Origin: Deltaproteobacteria bacterium UBA7527
GTDB lineage: Bacteria; Desulfobacterota; Syntrophorhabdia; Syntrophorhabdales; Syntrophorhabdaceae
Length of the DNA: 17,181 bases
NCBI GenBank assembly: GCA_002478225.1
Contig: DLMV01000005.1
Span: 7,259-24,439 of the forward strand
Direction of reading: 5' to 3'
The notes under the pieces were generated by a model. The model saw only the letters and a list, made by a program, of their open reading frames with translations, was not told where the DNA came from and made no database searches. The position numbers and the translations under genes were made by a program. Below are positions 1 to 6,509 of this stretch, piece by piece. Position 1 is the first letter of the stretch. The number at the start of each line of letters is the position of its first letter.

Positions 1-935
1 TCAAGAACATGATCACCGGCGCAGCGCAGATGGACGGTGCGATCCTCGTTGTCGGCGCCAACGACGGGCCCATGCCCCAGACGAGGGAGCACATCCTCCT
101 TGCCCGCCAGGTCGGCGTCCCCTACATCGTCGTCTACCTGAACAAGGTCGACATGGTCGATGACCCGGAGCTCATCGAGCTCGTCGAGCTCGAGCTCAGA
201 GAGCTTCTCACCCAGTACGAGTTCCCCGGCGACAAGATCCCCATCATCCGGGGAAGCGCCTTAAAGGCCCTGGAGCACGGCTGCGGCGACAGGAACTGCC
301 CTGACTGCAAGAGCATCTATGAGCTCATGGATGCCGTGGACTCCTACGTCCCCGAGCCCGTCCGTGACGTCGCCAAGCCCTTCCTGATGCCCGTGGAGGA
401 TGTCTTCTCCATCTCCGGCAGGGGCACCGTGGTCACCGGCAGGGTCGAGCGCGGCGTCATCAAGCCCGGCGAGGAGGTCGAGATCGTGGGCTTCCGCGCC
501 ACCGAGAAGACCGTCGCCACCTCCGTCGAGATGTTCCGGAAGATCCTCGACCAGGGTCAGGCCGGCGATAATATCGGCGTCCTGCTCAGAGGCACCAAGA
601 AGGACGAGGTGGAGCGCGGCCAGGTCCTTGCCAAGCCCGGCTCCATCAAGCCCCACACGAAGTTCAAGGGGGAGGTCTACATCCTGACGAAAGAGGAGGG
701 AGGCCGCCATACCCCGTTCTTCTCCGGCTACCGTCCCCAGTTCTACTTCCGCACCACTGACGTGACCGGCGTGGCAAAGCTCCCCGAGGGCGTCGAGATG
801 GTCATGCCCGGCGACAACGTGACCCTGACGGTCGAGCTCGTCACCCCCATTGCCCTTGAGAAGGAACTCCGCTTTGCCATCAGGGAAGGCGGCAAGACCG
901 TAGGCGCAGGGGTGGTCACCGAGATTAGCGAGTAA
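1..935 (+). CDS. tuf: Elongation factor Tu, 3' part (5' end outside window)
   Basis: EF-Tu is the GTPase that delivers aminoacyl-tRNA to the ribosomal A site. The reading frame is already open at base 3, where the codons give K-N-M-I-T-G-A-A-Q-M-D-G, the segment just after the DCPGH (G3) motif. The gene therefore starts upstream of the window, and the ATG at base 9 is internal. About 310 residues are visible: the G4 motif NKVD, the G5 motif GSALK, then domain 2 (SGRGTVVTGRVERG) and domain 3 (GRHTPFFSGYRPQFYFRTTDVTG). A short G-domain insertion at bases 270-311 carries three cysteines (GCGDRNCPDC). The stop is TAA at 933-935, with rpsJ 10 bases downstream, the usual str-S10 junction. Base composition is markedly more GC-rich than in the r-protein genes that follow: hand counts give 57-62% in two 60-base rows here, against 47% in one rpsJ row. 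Identity is certain; completeness is not visible. Confidence 0.97.
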   Translation, partial: KNMITGAAQMDGAILVVGANDGPMPQTREHILLARQVGVPYIVVYLNKVDMVDDPELIELVELELRELLTQYEFPGDKIPIIRGSALKALEHGCGDRNCPDCKSIYELMDAVDSYVPEPVRDVAKPFLMPVEDVFSISGRGTVVTGRVERGVIKPGEEVEIVGFRATEKTVATSVEMFRKILDQGQAGDNIGVLLRGTKKDEVERGQVLAKPGSIKPHTKFKGEVYILTKEEGGRHTPFFSGYRPQFYFRTTDVTGVAKLPEGVEMVMPGDNVTLTVELVTPIALEKELRFAIREGGKTVGAGVVTEISE

Positions 936-945
936 AGGGGGAGGG

Positions 946-1251
946 ATGAGGCAGCGAATCAGGATATGCCTGAAAGCCTTTGATCATAGATTGCTTGATC
1001 AATCGGTGAAGGAGATTGTTGACGCGGCGAAGAAGACGGGGGCGCAGGTCGTAGGACCGGTGCCGTTACCGACAAAGATACAGAAATACTGTGTATTAAG
1101 ATCCCCGCACATAGACAAGAAGTCGAGGGAGCAGTTTGAGATAAGGACGCACAAGCGGTTGATAGATATCGTTGAACCGACACAGCAGACAGTAGATGCT
1201 TTGATGAAGCTCGAACTGGCTGCAGGCGTGGACGTGGAGATAAAATCGTAG
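946..1251 (+). CDS. rpsJ: 30S ribosomal protein S10
   Basis: S10 is a 30S head protein and, as NusE, also a transcription antitermination factor. The product is 101 aa, the family's usual length. It starts with RIRICLKAFDHRLLDQS and carries the conserved block PLPTKIQKYCVLRSPHIDKKSREQFEIRTHKR, quoted here in parts: PLPTKIQKY, then RSPHIDKKSREQFEIRTHKR. It ends in LAAGVDVEIKS, a normal S10 C-terminus. The ATG at 946 follows a G-rich Shine-Dalgarno-like run (937-945) that almost touches the start codon. It is the first gene of the S10 block. The next gene is rplD, 8 bases downstream, instead of rplC, which normally follows. The S10 end is intact, so the absence of rplC is not due to a truncation within this gene. 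Confidence 0.97.
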   Translation: MRQRIRICLKAFDHRLLDQSVKEIVDAAKKTGAQVVGPVPLPTKIQKYCVLRSPHIDKKSREQFEIRTHKRLIDIVEPTQQTVDALMKLELAAGVDVEIKS

Positions 1252-1262
1252 GAGCAGGTATG
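1250..1262 (+). promoter_or_regulatory. Ribosome binding site at the rpsJ-rplD junction
   Basis: AGGAG (1250-1254) overlaps the rpsJ stop codon TAG (1249-1251) and lies 5 bases before the rplD ATG (1260). The junction is short and fully functional in appearance. It matters because an rplC gene would be expected exactly here, and no remnant of one fits into the 8-base gap. Confidence 0.75.
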
Positions 1263-1883
1263 GCATTAGTTGACGTATTGAATATAGAAGGGGCAAAGGT
1301 CGGAGAGGTTGAGATCAGCGATGCGATCTTCAACTGCGAGGTTAAACCTCACCTTATTCACGATGTGGTAAAGATGCAGCTTACGAACAGACGGAGCGGT
1401 ACGGCATCGGTGAAGACAAGGAAAGAAGTAAGAGGCGGAGGGAAGAAGCCGTTCAGACAGAAAGGGACCGGCAGGGCGAGACAGGGAACATCGCGGTCAC
1501 CGCTGATGCCGGGCGGCGGTTCTGTGTTCGGTCCGAAACCGAAGGATTATCATTATACAGTGCCGAAAAAGGTAAGAAGGAGCGCACTGCGGTCAGCCCT
1601 TACCGTGCGGCATGCAGGATCGAGCATGAAGATCCTCGACAAGCTGGACCTTCAGGACGTCAGCACGAAGAAATTCAGCGGCATCGTGAAGACCCTGAGC
1701 CTCACGAAGCCTCTGTTCATTATTGAGAAAAAGGACGAGATCGTTGAAAGATCAGCGAGGAACATTCCCTATGTGAAGATCCTCAAATATGACGGACTGA
1801 ATGTTTACGACATCATCAGACATGACCAGCTTGTGCTGACCGTAGACGCGTTGCGGAAAATAGAAGAGGTATTGGCATCATGA
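1260..1883 (+). CDS. rplD: 50S ribosomal protein L4
   Basis: L4 is a 23S rRNA-binding protein with a globular domain and a long loop reaching the peptide exit tunnel. In some bacteria it also represses its own operon. The product is 207 aa, normal for the family. The tunnel-loop block GGGKKPFRQKGTGRARQGTSRSP is present (key parts GKKPFRQKGTGRARQG), followed by GGGSVFGPKPKDYHY. The N-terminus (MALVDVLNIEGAKVGEVEIS) aligns with normal L4 starts, so nothing is missing at this end either. The start ATG has AGGAG 5 bases upstream. The stop TGA overlaps the rplW ATG by 4 bases (ATGA), which suggests translational coupling. Whether L4 autoregulates here cannot be judged, as no leader is visible. Confidence 0.96.
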   Translation: MALVDVLNIEGAKVGEVEISDAIFNCEVKPHLIHDVVKMQLTNRRSGTASVKTRKEVRGGGKKPFRQKGTGRARQGTSRSPLMPGGGSVFGPKPKDYHYTVPKKVRRSALRSALTVRHAGSSMKILDKLDLQDVSTKKFSGIVKTLSLTKPLFIIEKKDEIVERSARNIPYVKILKYDGLNVYDIIRHDQLVLTVDALRKIEEVLAS

Positions 1884-2173
1884 ACGAGTACGATATTATT
1901 CGTCGCCCCATAATAACCGAGAAGAGCACATTGTTGAAGGACAACGGTAACCAGTATGTGTTCGAGGTTCACCGGGACGCCAATAAGATAGAGATCAAGC
2001 ACGCCGTTGAGAAGCTCTTCAAAGTAAAGGTCCTTTCCGTAAGCGTCAGCAACCTTGAAGGGAAAAAGAAGAGACTCGGCAGATTTGCCGGCAAGCGCTC
2101 TGACTGGAAAAAGGCGATCGTGAAGCTGAGTCCGAAAGATAAAATCTTGATTTTTGAAGGTGCAGGTGCATAA
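1880..2173 (+). CDS. rplW: 50S ribosomal protein L23
   Basis: L23 sits at the polypeptide exit port and docks trigger factor, SRP and the translocon. The product is 97 aa, typical of bacteria. It opens with the family signature NEYDIIRRPIITEKS and contains YVFEVHRDANKIEIKHAVEKLF and the basic loop GKKKRLGRFAGKRSDWKKAIV, both described here as continuous conserved blocks. The ATG at 1880 overlaps the rplD stop by 4 bases, and a GAGG at 1866-1869 serves as ribosome binding site. The TAA stop shares one base with the ATG of rplB. The gene is in the canonical S10 operon position between rplD and rplB. Confidence 0.96.
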   Translation: MNEYDIIRRPIITEKSTLLKDNGNQYVFEVHRDANKIEIKHAVEKLFKVKVLSVSVSNLEGKKKRLGRFAGKRSDWKKAIVKLSPKDKILIFEGAGA

Positions 2174-3000
2174 TGGGCGTAAAAGAATATAAACCTACCT
2201 CTGCAGGCAGAAGATTCATGAGCGGTCTTACCTTTGAGGAGATCACCAAGAAGGAGCCCGAGAAGGCGCTGCTTGTCCCAAAGAAAAAGACCGGGGGAAG
2301 AAATCATGCCGGAAAGATCACCACCAGGCACATCGGCGGCGGACATAAGAAAAAATACCGGATCATAGACTTCAAGAGAGATAAGTTCGAGATCCCGGGC
2401 AAGGTTGAGGGCATCGAATATGACCCCAACAGGTCTGCGAATATCGCCCTTATCAGTTATGCGGACGGCGAGAAGCGGTATATCATCTCGCCGCTGGGGC
2501 TCAAGGCGGGCGATACAATTATTGCGAGCACGAAACCCGATACGGAGATCAAAGAGGGGAACTCGCTCCCCTTGAAGTTCATACCCCTTGGAACCTTCGT
2601 TCACAACGTGGAGATGAAGCCCGGCAAAGGCGGGCAGCTCGCGAGGAGCGCGGGAAACTATGCGCAGCTTGTGGCAAAGGAAGGCGATTACGGACACATC
2701 AGGCTGCCTTCAGGCGGGGTCAGGCTGATCAACCTTTCATGTATGGCAACAATAGGCCAGGTAGGAAATATCGACCATGAAAATATCACCATCGGCAAGG
2801 CCGGAAAACCAAGATGGCAGGGAATCAGACCAACCGTTCGCGGAACGGCAATGAACCCTGTTGATCACCCGCTTGGCGGCGGAGAAGGAAGGTCAAAGGG
2901 CGGAAGGCATCCCTGTTCTCCGTGGGGACAGCTTGCAAAGGGCATGAAGACAAGGAAGAACAAGAGAACCGATAAGTTTATTATAAAGCTCAGAGGGTAG
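2173..3000 (+). CDS. rplB: 50S ribosomal protein L2
   Basis: L2 is a primary 23S rRNA-binding protein needed for subunit association and the peptidyl transferase centre. The length of 275 aa is typical. Visible landmarks are KKKTGGRNHAGKITTRHIGG near residues 36-55, the SH3-like core with YDPNRSANIALISYADGEK, and the C-terminal block MNPVDHPLGGGEGRSKGGRHP. The D-H pair of the conserved 'VDH' region, near the residue shown in other bacteria to matter for peptidyl transfer, is kept. The fourth residue reads L rather than the H of E. coli (HPL for HPH), a substitution I recall from other bacteria. The ATG at 2173 overlaps the rplW stop by one base. rpsS follows after 9 bases. Confidence 0.97.
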   Translation: MGVKEYKPTSAGRRFMSGLTFEEITKKEPEKALLVPKKKTGGRNHAGKITTRHIGGGHKKKYRIIDFKRDKFEIPGKVEGIEYDPNRSANIALISYADGEKRYIISPLGLKAGDTIIASTKPDTEIKEGNSLPLKFIPLGTFVHNVEMKPGKGGQLARSAGNYAQLVAKEGDYGHIRLPSGGVRLINLSCMATIGQVGNIDHENITIGKAGKPRWQGIRPTVRGTAMNPVDHPLGGGEGRSKGGRHPCSPWGQLAKGMKTRKNKRTDKFIIKLRG

Positions 3001-3009
3001 GAGGTTTTT

Positions 3010-3300
3010 GTGGCGAGGTCTTTAAAGAAAGGGCCGTTTTCAGAAGAAAAACTGCTAAAGAAGGTCGAGGAAGCAAGATCTTCAAGGGGCTCAAAGGTAA
3101 TAAAGACATGGTCAAGGAGATCAACGATCATTCCTGAATTTGTAGGATTTACCTTTGCTGTCCACAATGGCAAGAAGTTTATTCCGGTGTTTGTTACGGA
3201 GGAGATGGTGGGACATAAGTTTGGTGAGTTCTCGCCTACAAGAACGTTCCACAGCCATTCAGGCGACAGAAAAGCAAAAGTGGTCAAGAGGAAGGAATAG
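3010..3300 (+). CDS. rpsS: 30S ribosomal protein S19
   Basis: S19 is a 30S head protein that works with S13 near the A and P sites. The product is 96 aa, slightly longer than E. coli S19. Conserved stretches include RSLKKGPF at the N-terminus, IKTWSRRSTIIPEFVG, HNGKKFIPVFVTEEMVGHKFGEF and the closing TRTFHSHSGDRKAK. The start is GTG at 3010, chosen because AGGAGG (2999-3004) lies 5 bases upstream and the protein then begins with the universal M-A-R-S-L-K-K-G-P-F. It is preceded by rplB and followed by rplV after 4 bases. Confidence 0.96.
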   Translation: MARSLKKGPFSEEKLLKKVEEARSSRGSKVIKTWSRRSTIIPEFVGFTFAVHNGKKFIPVFVTEEMVGHKFGEFSPTRTFHSHSGDRKAKVVKRKE

Positions 3301-3304
3301 GGTC

Positions 3305-3637
3305 ATGGAGATCATAGCAAGGACAAGGATGATCAGGATATCCCCGAGAAAAGTAAGGATCGTGGGAGATCTGATAAAGAAGAAGAATATCAATCAGGCC
3401 TCCGGGATGCTGACGTATATGCCCCAAAAGGCTTCATTTATCCTGAAGAAGCTTCTCGACAGCGCCATAGCGAATGCAAAACAGAAAAAATATGTCGATA
3501 TCGACAACCTCTATGTCAAGAATGTCATCGTTGACGGCGGGCCGGTACTGAAGAGGTTTTTGCCAAGGGCAATGGGAAGGGCAACAAAGATCAGAAAGCG
3601 GATAAGCCACATTACGCTTGTATTAGACGAATCATAG
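3305..3637 (+). CDS. rplV: 50S ribosomal protein L22
   Basis: L22 binds all domains of 23S rRNA and lines the exit tunnel through a beta-hairpin. With the ATG at 3305 the protein is 110 aa, the same length as E. coli L22, and begins MEIIARTRMIRISPRKVRIVGDLI, matching the family. The reading frame is open upstream into rpsS (from about 3155), but those codons belong to another frame of rpsS and are not L22. The hairpin region KRFLPRAMGRATKIRKRISHIT is complete. The ribosome binding site is the AAGGAA/AGGG run at 3292-3302, overlapping the rpsS stop. Confidence 0.96.
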   Translation: MEIIARTRMIRISPRKVRIVGDLIKKKNINQASGMLTYMPQKASFILKKLLDSAIANAKQKKYVDIDNLYVKNVIVDGGPVLKRFLPRAMGRATKIRKRISHITLVLDES

Positions 3638-3650
3638 ATCTGGAGGTTAA

Positions 3651-4295
3651 ATGGGTCAAAAGACACATCCTTTCGGTTTCAGGCTCGGGACTATCAAGAC
3701 ATGGGATTCCAAGTGGTTTGCATCGAAGAACTACGCAAAGTTCCTGCACGAGGACATAACGATTAAGGACTATCTGAAGAGGAAGCTCTACCAGGCAGGG
3801 ATCTCAAAGATCGAGATAGAGAGGGCGGCCAATAAGGACAAGAGGGCAAAGATCAATATCTACACATCCCGACCGGGACTTGTTATAGGGAGAAAGGGCG
3901 CCGAGGTAGAGAACCTGAAAAAAGAACTTCAGCAGATCACCGACAAAGAGGTGATCTTAAATATTACGGAGGTCAAAAGACCTGAGGTTGACGCGCAGCT
4001 CGTGGCAGAGAATATTGCCTTACAGATCGAGCGCCGAGTTTCTTTCAGGAGGGCGATGAAGAAAAATGTTACGCAGGCGCTTAAGTTCGGCGCCAAGGGA
4101 ATAAAGGCGATGTGCGCCGGAAGGCTGGGCGGAGCCGAGATGTCACGAACTGAGTGGTACCGGGAGGGAAGGGTGCCGTTGCAGACGATAAGGGCTGACA
4201 TAGATTACGGCGTCGCCGTAGCAAGCACAAAGTACGGTGTCATCGGGATCAAGGTCTGGATCTTTAAGGGCGAAATATTCCAGGAGGCAAGATAA
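3651..4295 (+). CDS. rpsC: 30S ribosomal protein S3
   Basis: S3 forms part of the mRNA entry channel and, with S4 and S5, the ribosomal mRNA helicase. The length of 214 aa is typical. It begins GQKTHPFGFRLG and contains a type II KH domain with the GXXG-type loop IGRKGAEVE near residues 84-92 (SRPGLVIGRKGAEVENL). The C-terminal domain has MCAGRLGGAEMSRTEWYREGRVPLQTIRADIDYG, described here as one conserved block. GGAGG at 3642-3646 precedes the ATG by 4 bases. The stop TAA shares one base with the rplP start. Confidence 0.97.
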   Translation: MGQKTHPFGFRLGTIKTWDSKWFASKNYAKFLHEDITIKDYLKRKLYQAGISKIEIERAANKDKRAKINIYTSRPGLVIGRKGAEVENLKKELQQITDKEVILNITEVKRPEVDAQLVAENIALQIERRVSFRRAMKKNVTQALKFGAKGIKAMCAGRLGGAEMSRTEWYREGRVPLQTIRADIDYGVAVASTKYGVIGIKVWIFKGEIFQEAR

Positions 4296-4711
4296 TGCTT
4301 GCGCCAAAGCGAGTCAAATACAGAAAGCAGCAGAAAGGCAGAATGAAAGGCGTTGCCGCGAGAGGGAACAGGGTAAGCTTCGGAGACTACGGCCTGCAGG
4401 CTGAAGAGGCCGGCTGGGTAACCTCAAGACAGATCGAGGCGGCAAGGATAGCGCTTACAAGATATGTAAAAAGGACAGGAAAGGTCTGGATCAGGGTCTT
4501 TCCGGACAAGCCGATCACAAAAAAACCGGCCGAGACAAGAATGGGGAAGGGAAAAGGCCCCAGCGAAGGCTGGGTAGCGCCGGTAATACCGGGAAAGATC
4601 CTTTATGAGATCAAGGGTGTCCCCGAGGATAAGGCAAGAGAGGCTTTGAGAATAGCCTCATTCAAACTTCCCATTGCAACAAAGATTGTGGCAAGAAGCG
4701 AGGAACAATGA
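4295..4711 (+). CDS. rplP: 50S ribosomal protein L16
   Basis: L16 organises the A-site tRNA elbow contact and the 5S-23S interface. The product is 138 aa, typical. It starts MLAPKRVKYRKQQKGRMKG, a clear bacterial L16 N-terminus, and contains SFGDYGLQA, the arginine-bearing TSRQIEAARIALTRYVKRTGK block and MGKGKGPSEGWVAPV. AGGAGG (4282-4287) lies 7 bases before the ATG, inside the end of rpsC. The stop TGA overlaps the rpmC ATG by 4 bases. Confidence 0.97.
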   Translation: MLAPKRVKYRKQQKGRMKGVAARGNRVSFGDYGLQAEEAGWVTSRQIEAARIALTRYVKRTGKVWIRVFPDKPITKKPAETRMGKGKGPSEGWVAPVIPGKILYEIKGVPEDKAREALRIASFKLPIATKIVARSEEQ

Positions 4712-4902
4712 AAGGCAGGGAGCTGAGAGAGCTGACCAAGGAAGAGCTTTTAAAGAAAAAGAAGGACGCCAAGGAAGAATTATTCAATCTGCGGTTCCAG
4801 CACTCAACGGGACAGCTGGAGAATACCGCGCGGTTGAAGCTATTGAAAAGGGACGTAGCGAGAATAGAGACGGTTTTGCGGGAAAAGACATCAAAGGCAT
4901 AA
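4708..4902 (+). CDS. rpmC: 50S ribosomal protein L29
   Basis: L29 is a small two-helix protein beside the exit tunnel near L23. The product is 64 aa. It begins MKGRELRELTKEELLKKKKDAKEELFNLRFQ, the family pattern of a charged helix followed by the FNLRFQ turn, and then HSTGQLENTARLKLLKRDVARIETVL. The start is coupled to rplP by an ATGA overlap, and GAGG at 4700-4703 can act as ribosome binding site. The downstream 51-base gap before rpsQ is the largest in the S10 block. Confidence 0.95.
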   Translation: MKGRELRELTKEELLKKKKDAKEELFNLRFQHSTGQLENTARLKLLKRDVARIETVLREKTSKA

Positions 4903-4953
4903 TAAAGCTGTGAGCCGGTAGCTGGCGGCCGAAGGCTATAATCCGGAGTTGGC
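4903..4953 (+). other. rpmC-rpsQ intergenic spacer with paired AGCTG motifs
   Basis: This 51-base non-coding spacer sits in an otherwise almost gapless operon. It contains AGCTG at 4906-4910 and again at 4920-4924, a spacing of 14 bases, within a GC-rich stretch. The same AGCTG-N9-AGCTG arrangement occurs in the secY-map gap. A TATAAT at 4937-4942 has no matching -35 element, so I do not call a promoter. GGAG at 4945-4948 is the rpsQ ribosome binding site. Confidence 0.5.
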
Positions 4954-5265
4954 ATGGAAACGAAAAGTAACGTAAACAAAAAAAAGATGACCGGTATTGT
5001 TGTAAAGGACAAGATGAACAAGACCATCGTCGTTGAGGTCGAGAAGGTTCTGCAGCATCCGAAATACCATAAGTACCTGAAGAGAAAGAAGCGTTATAAA
5101 GTACACGACGAGAAAAATGCCTGCAAGCTGGGCGACGTGGTGTCAATCATTGAGGCGAGGCCGATCAGCAAGGATAAACGGTGGCTTGTAAAAGAGATCA
5201 TAAAGAAAGAAGAGCCTTTCTTAGCTCAGAAAGAGGTGGTTGGAGATGATACAGGCGAGATCTAA
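4954..5265 (+). CDS. rpsQ: 30S ribosomal protein S17
   Basis: S17 is a primary 16S rRNA-binding OB-fold protein. The product is 103 aa, longer than the roughly 84 aa of E. coli S17 because both ends are extended. The core is KKMTGIVVKDKMNKTIVVEVEKV, then HPKYHKYLKRKKRYKVHDEKNACKLGDVVSIIEARPISKDKRW, given here as two conserved blocks. GGAG at 4945-4948 stands 5 bases before the ATG at 4954; an in-frame ATG at 4987 (MTGIVV) is possible but lacks as good a site. The C-terminal ~16 residues (from about PFLAQKEV) extend past the usual end and overlap the rplN start by 20 bases. Confidence 0.95.
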   Translation: METKSNVNKKKMTGIVVKDKMNKTIVVEVEKVLQHPKYHKYLKRKKRYKVHDEKNACKLGDVVSIIEARPISKDKRWLVKEIIKKEEPFLAQKEVVGDDTGEI

Positions 5266-5614
5266 GCTTGAAGTGGCAGATAACTCCGGCGCTAAAAAGC
5301 TCGGCTGCATAAAGGTTCTTGGCGGGTCAAGGAAGAGGTACGGTACGGTGGGGGATATCATTGTAGCGTCAGTAAAAGAGGTCATCCCCAGCTCAAAGGT
5401 AAAGAAGGGCGAAGTGGTCAAGGCAGTGATCGTGAGGACAAAAAAAGAGATCAGAAGGACTGACGGGTCCTACGTGAAATTTGATGATAATTCCGCGGTT
5501 ATCATCAATCAGTATAACGAGCCTATTGGGACAAGGATCTTTGGGCCCGTTGCCAGGGAGCTCCGGGCGAAAAAGTTCATGAAGATCGTTTCTTTGGCCC
5601 CTGAGGTTGTGTGA
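5246..5614 (+). CDS. rplN: 50S ribosomal protein L14
   Basis: L14 is a conserved 23S-binding protein at the subunit interface and the contact for ribosome silencing factor RsfS. With the ATG at 5246 it is 122 aa and begins MIQARSKLEVADNSGAKKLG, matching the near-universal MIQ start. An in-frame TTG six bases earlier is rejected for that reason. The rest is canonical: KVLGGSRKRYGTVGDIIVAS, VRTKKEIRRTDGSYVKFDDN, and the end GPVARELRAKKFMKIVSLAPEVV. The ribosome binding site GAGG (5233-5236) lies inside rpsQ, and the genes overlap by 20 bases. It opens the spc block. Confidence 0.96.
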   Translation: MIQARSKLEVADNSGAKKLGCIKVLGGSRKRYGTVGDIIVASVKEVIPSSKVKKGEVVKAVIVRTKKEIRRTDGSYVKFDDNSAVIINQYNEPIGTRIFGPVARELRAKKFMKIVSLAPEVV

Positions 5615-5622
5615 GGGATACT

Positions 5623-5946
5623 ATGGAAAAACATTACCACGTTAAAAAGAATGACCTTGTGATGGTCGCATACGGTAAGGACAAGGGCAAGACCGGCAAG
5701 GTTTTACGGATCATTAAAAAGAAGGACAGACTGATCGTTGAAAAGGTTAACATGGTCAAGAGGCATGTGAAGCCCAGCCAGAAATCAAAAGGCGGCATCA
5801 TGGAAAAGGAAAGCCCCATCCACCTGTCCAACGTTATGCTCTACTGCGAGAAATGCTCGAAGCCGGTAAGGGTGGGAAAGCGTATCCTCGAGGACGGGAA
5901 GAAGGTCCGTTTTTGCAAGAAGTGTGAAGAGGTCTTAGATAAGTAG
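5623..5946 (+). CDS. rplX: 50S ribosomal protein L24
   Basis: L24 is an assembly-initiator protein of the 50S subunit with an N-terminal KOW motif. I choose the ATG at 5623 (MEKHYHVKKNDLVMVAYG, 107 aa), which has GAGG (5613-5616) 6 bases upstream. A GTG at 5611 is in frame but its RNA would lack a site at the right distance. The KOW segment is KNDLVMVAYGKDKGKTGKVL. The C-terminal half holds two cysteine pairs, YCEKCSKPV and FCKKCEEV, the zinc-ribbon form of L24. It directly follows the rplN stop. Confidence 0.95.
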   Translation: MEKHYHVKKNDLVMVAYGKDKGKTGKVLRIIKKKDRLIVEKVNMVKRHVKPSQKSKGGIMEKESPIHLSNVMLYCEKCSKPVRVGKRILEDGKKVRFCKKCEEVLDK

Positions 5947-5955
5947 GAGGCATCG

Positions 5956-6498
5956 TTGAAAACAGCGTATATGGAATTTTATGAAAAAGAGGTCAGATCG
6001 GCGCTGATGAGGAGATTCCAGTATAAGAACATCATGCAGGTGCCGAAGATAGAAAAGATCACTGTCAACATCGGGCTGGGCGAAGCCCTTCAGAATATTA
6101 AGGTCCTTGATAACGCAACCGGCGACATGAAGCTTATCACAGGACAGAAGCCTGTTATCACAAAGTCAAAGAAATCGATCGCTTCCTTTAAATTGAGAGA
6201 GGGCATGTCGATCGGCTGCATGGTGACCTTGAGAAGGGAAAGGATGTACGAGTTCCTTCATAAGCTTGTCTATATCGTCCTTCCACGGGTGAGGGATTTT
6301 AAGGGTGTTTCTCCGAAGTCGTTCGACGGGAGGGGCAACTATACGCTTGGCTTGAGAGAGCAGATCATATTCCCCGAGATAGAGTACGACAAGATCGATA
6401 AGGCAAGAGGGATGAACATTACCATCGGGACAACGGCTAAGACGGACGAGGAAGGCTTTGAGCTTCTCAAACTAATGGGAATGCCCTTCAGGAGTTGA
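5956..6498 (+). CDS. rplE: 50S ribosomal protein L5
   Basis: L5 binds 5S rRNA and contacts the P-site tRNA. The product is 180 aa, the normal length, if translation begins at TTG 5956. AGGAGG (5945-5950) is 5 bases before that TTG, while the next ATG (5971) would cut off residues that align with other L5 N-termini, so TTG is preferred. Landmarks are NIMQVPKIEKITVNIGLGEA, GQKPVITKSKKSIASFKLREG, and the closing blocks FDGRGNYTLGLREQIIFPEI and DKIDKARGMNITIGTTAKTD. It sits between rplX and rpsN as in the standard spc order. Confidence 0.96.
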   Translation: MKTAYMEFYEKEVRSALMRRFQYKNIMQVPKIEKITVNIGLGEALQNIKVLDNATGDMKLITGQKPVITKSKKSIASFKLREGMSIGCMVTLRRERMYEFLHKLVYIVLPRVRDFKGVSPKSFDGRGNYTLGLREQIIFPEIEYDKIDKARGMNITIGTTAKTDEEGFELLKLMGMPFRS

Positions 6499-6509
6499 CG
6501 GAGGAGTCA

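Noticed and set aside
261..710. 149-codon open frame on the minus strand inside tuf
   Set aside because: It lies wholly within the GC-rich EF-Tu gene, has low-complexity L/G/D/H composition, and shows no ribosome binding site or family resemblance. It is a shadow of codon bias.
1969..2697. 242-codon open frame on the minus strand across rplW-rplB
   Set aside because: It is antisense to two certain r-protein genes, with no recognisable motif. Treated as a shadow.
3155..3304. Longer N-terminus for L22 from an open frame running back into rpsS
   Set aside because: The 50 extra residues are rpsS read in another frame. The 110-aa form from 3305 matches L22 exactly in length and start.
4937..4942. 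TATAAT in the rpmC-rpsQ spacer as an internal promoter
   Set aside because: The position 17 bases upstream (4914-4919, GCCGGT) bears no resemblance to TTGACA and there is no extended -10 TG. A consensus -10 hexamer alone is weak evidence.
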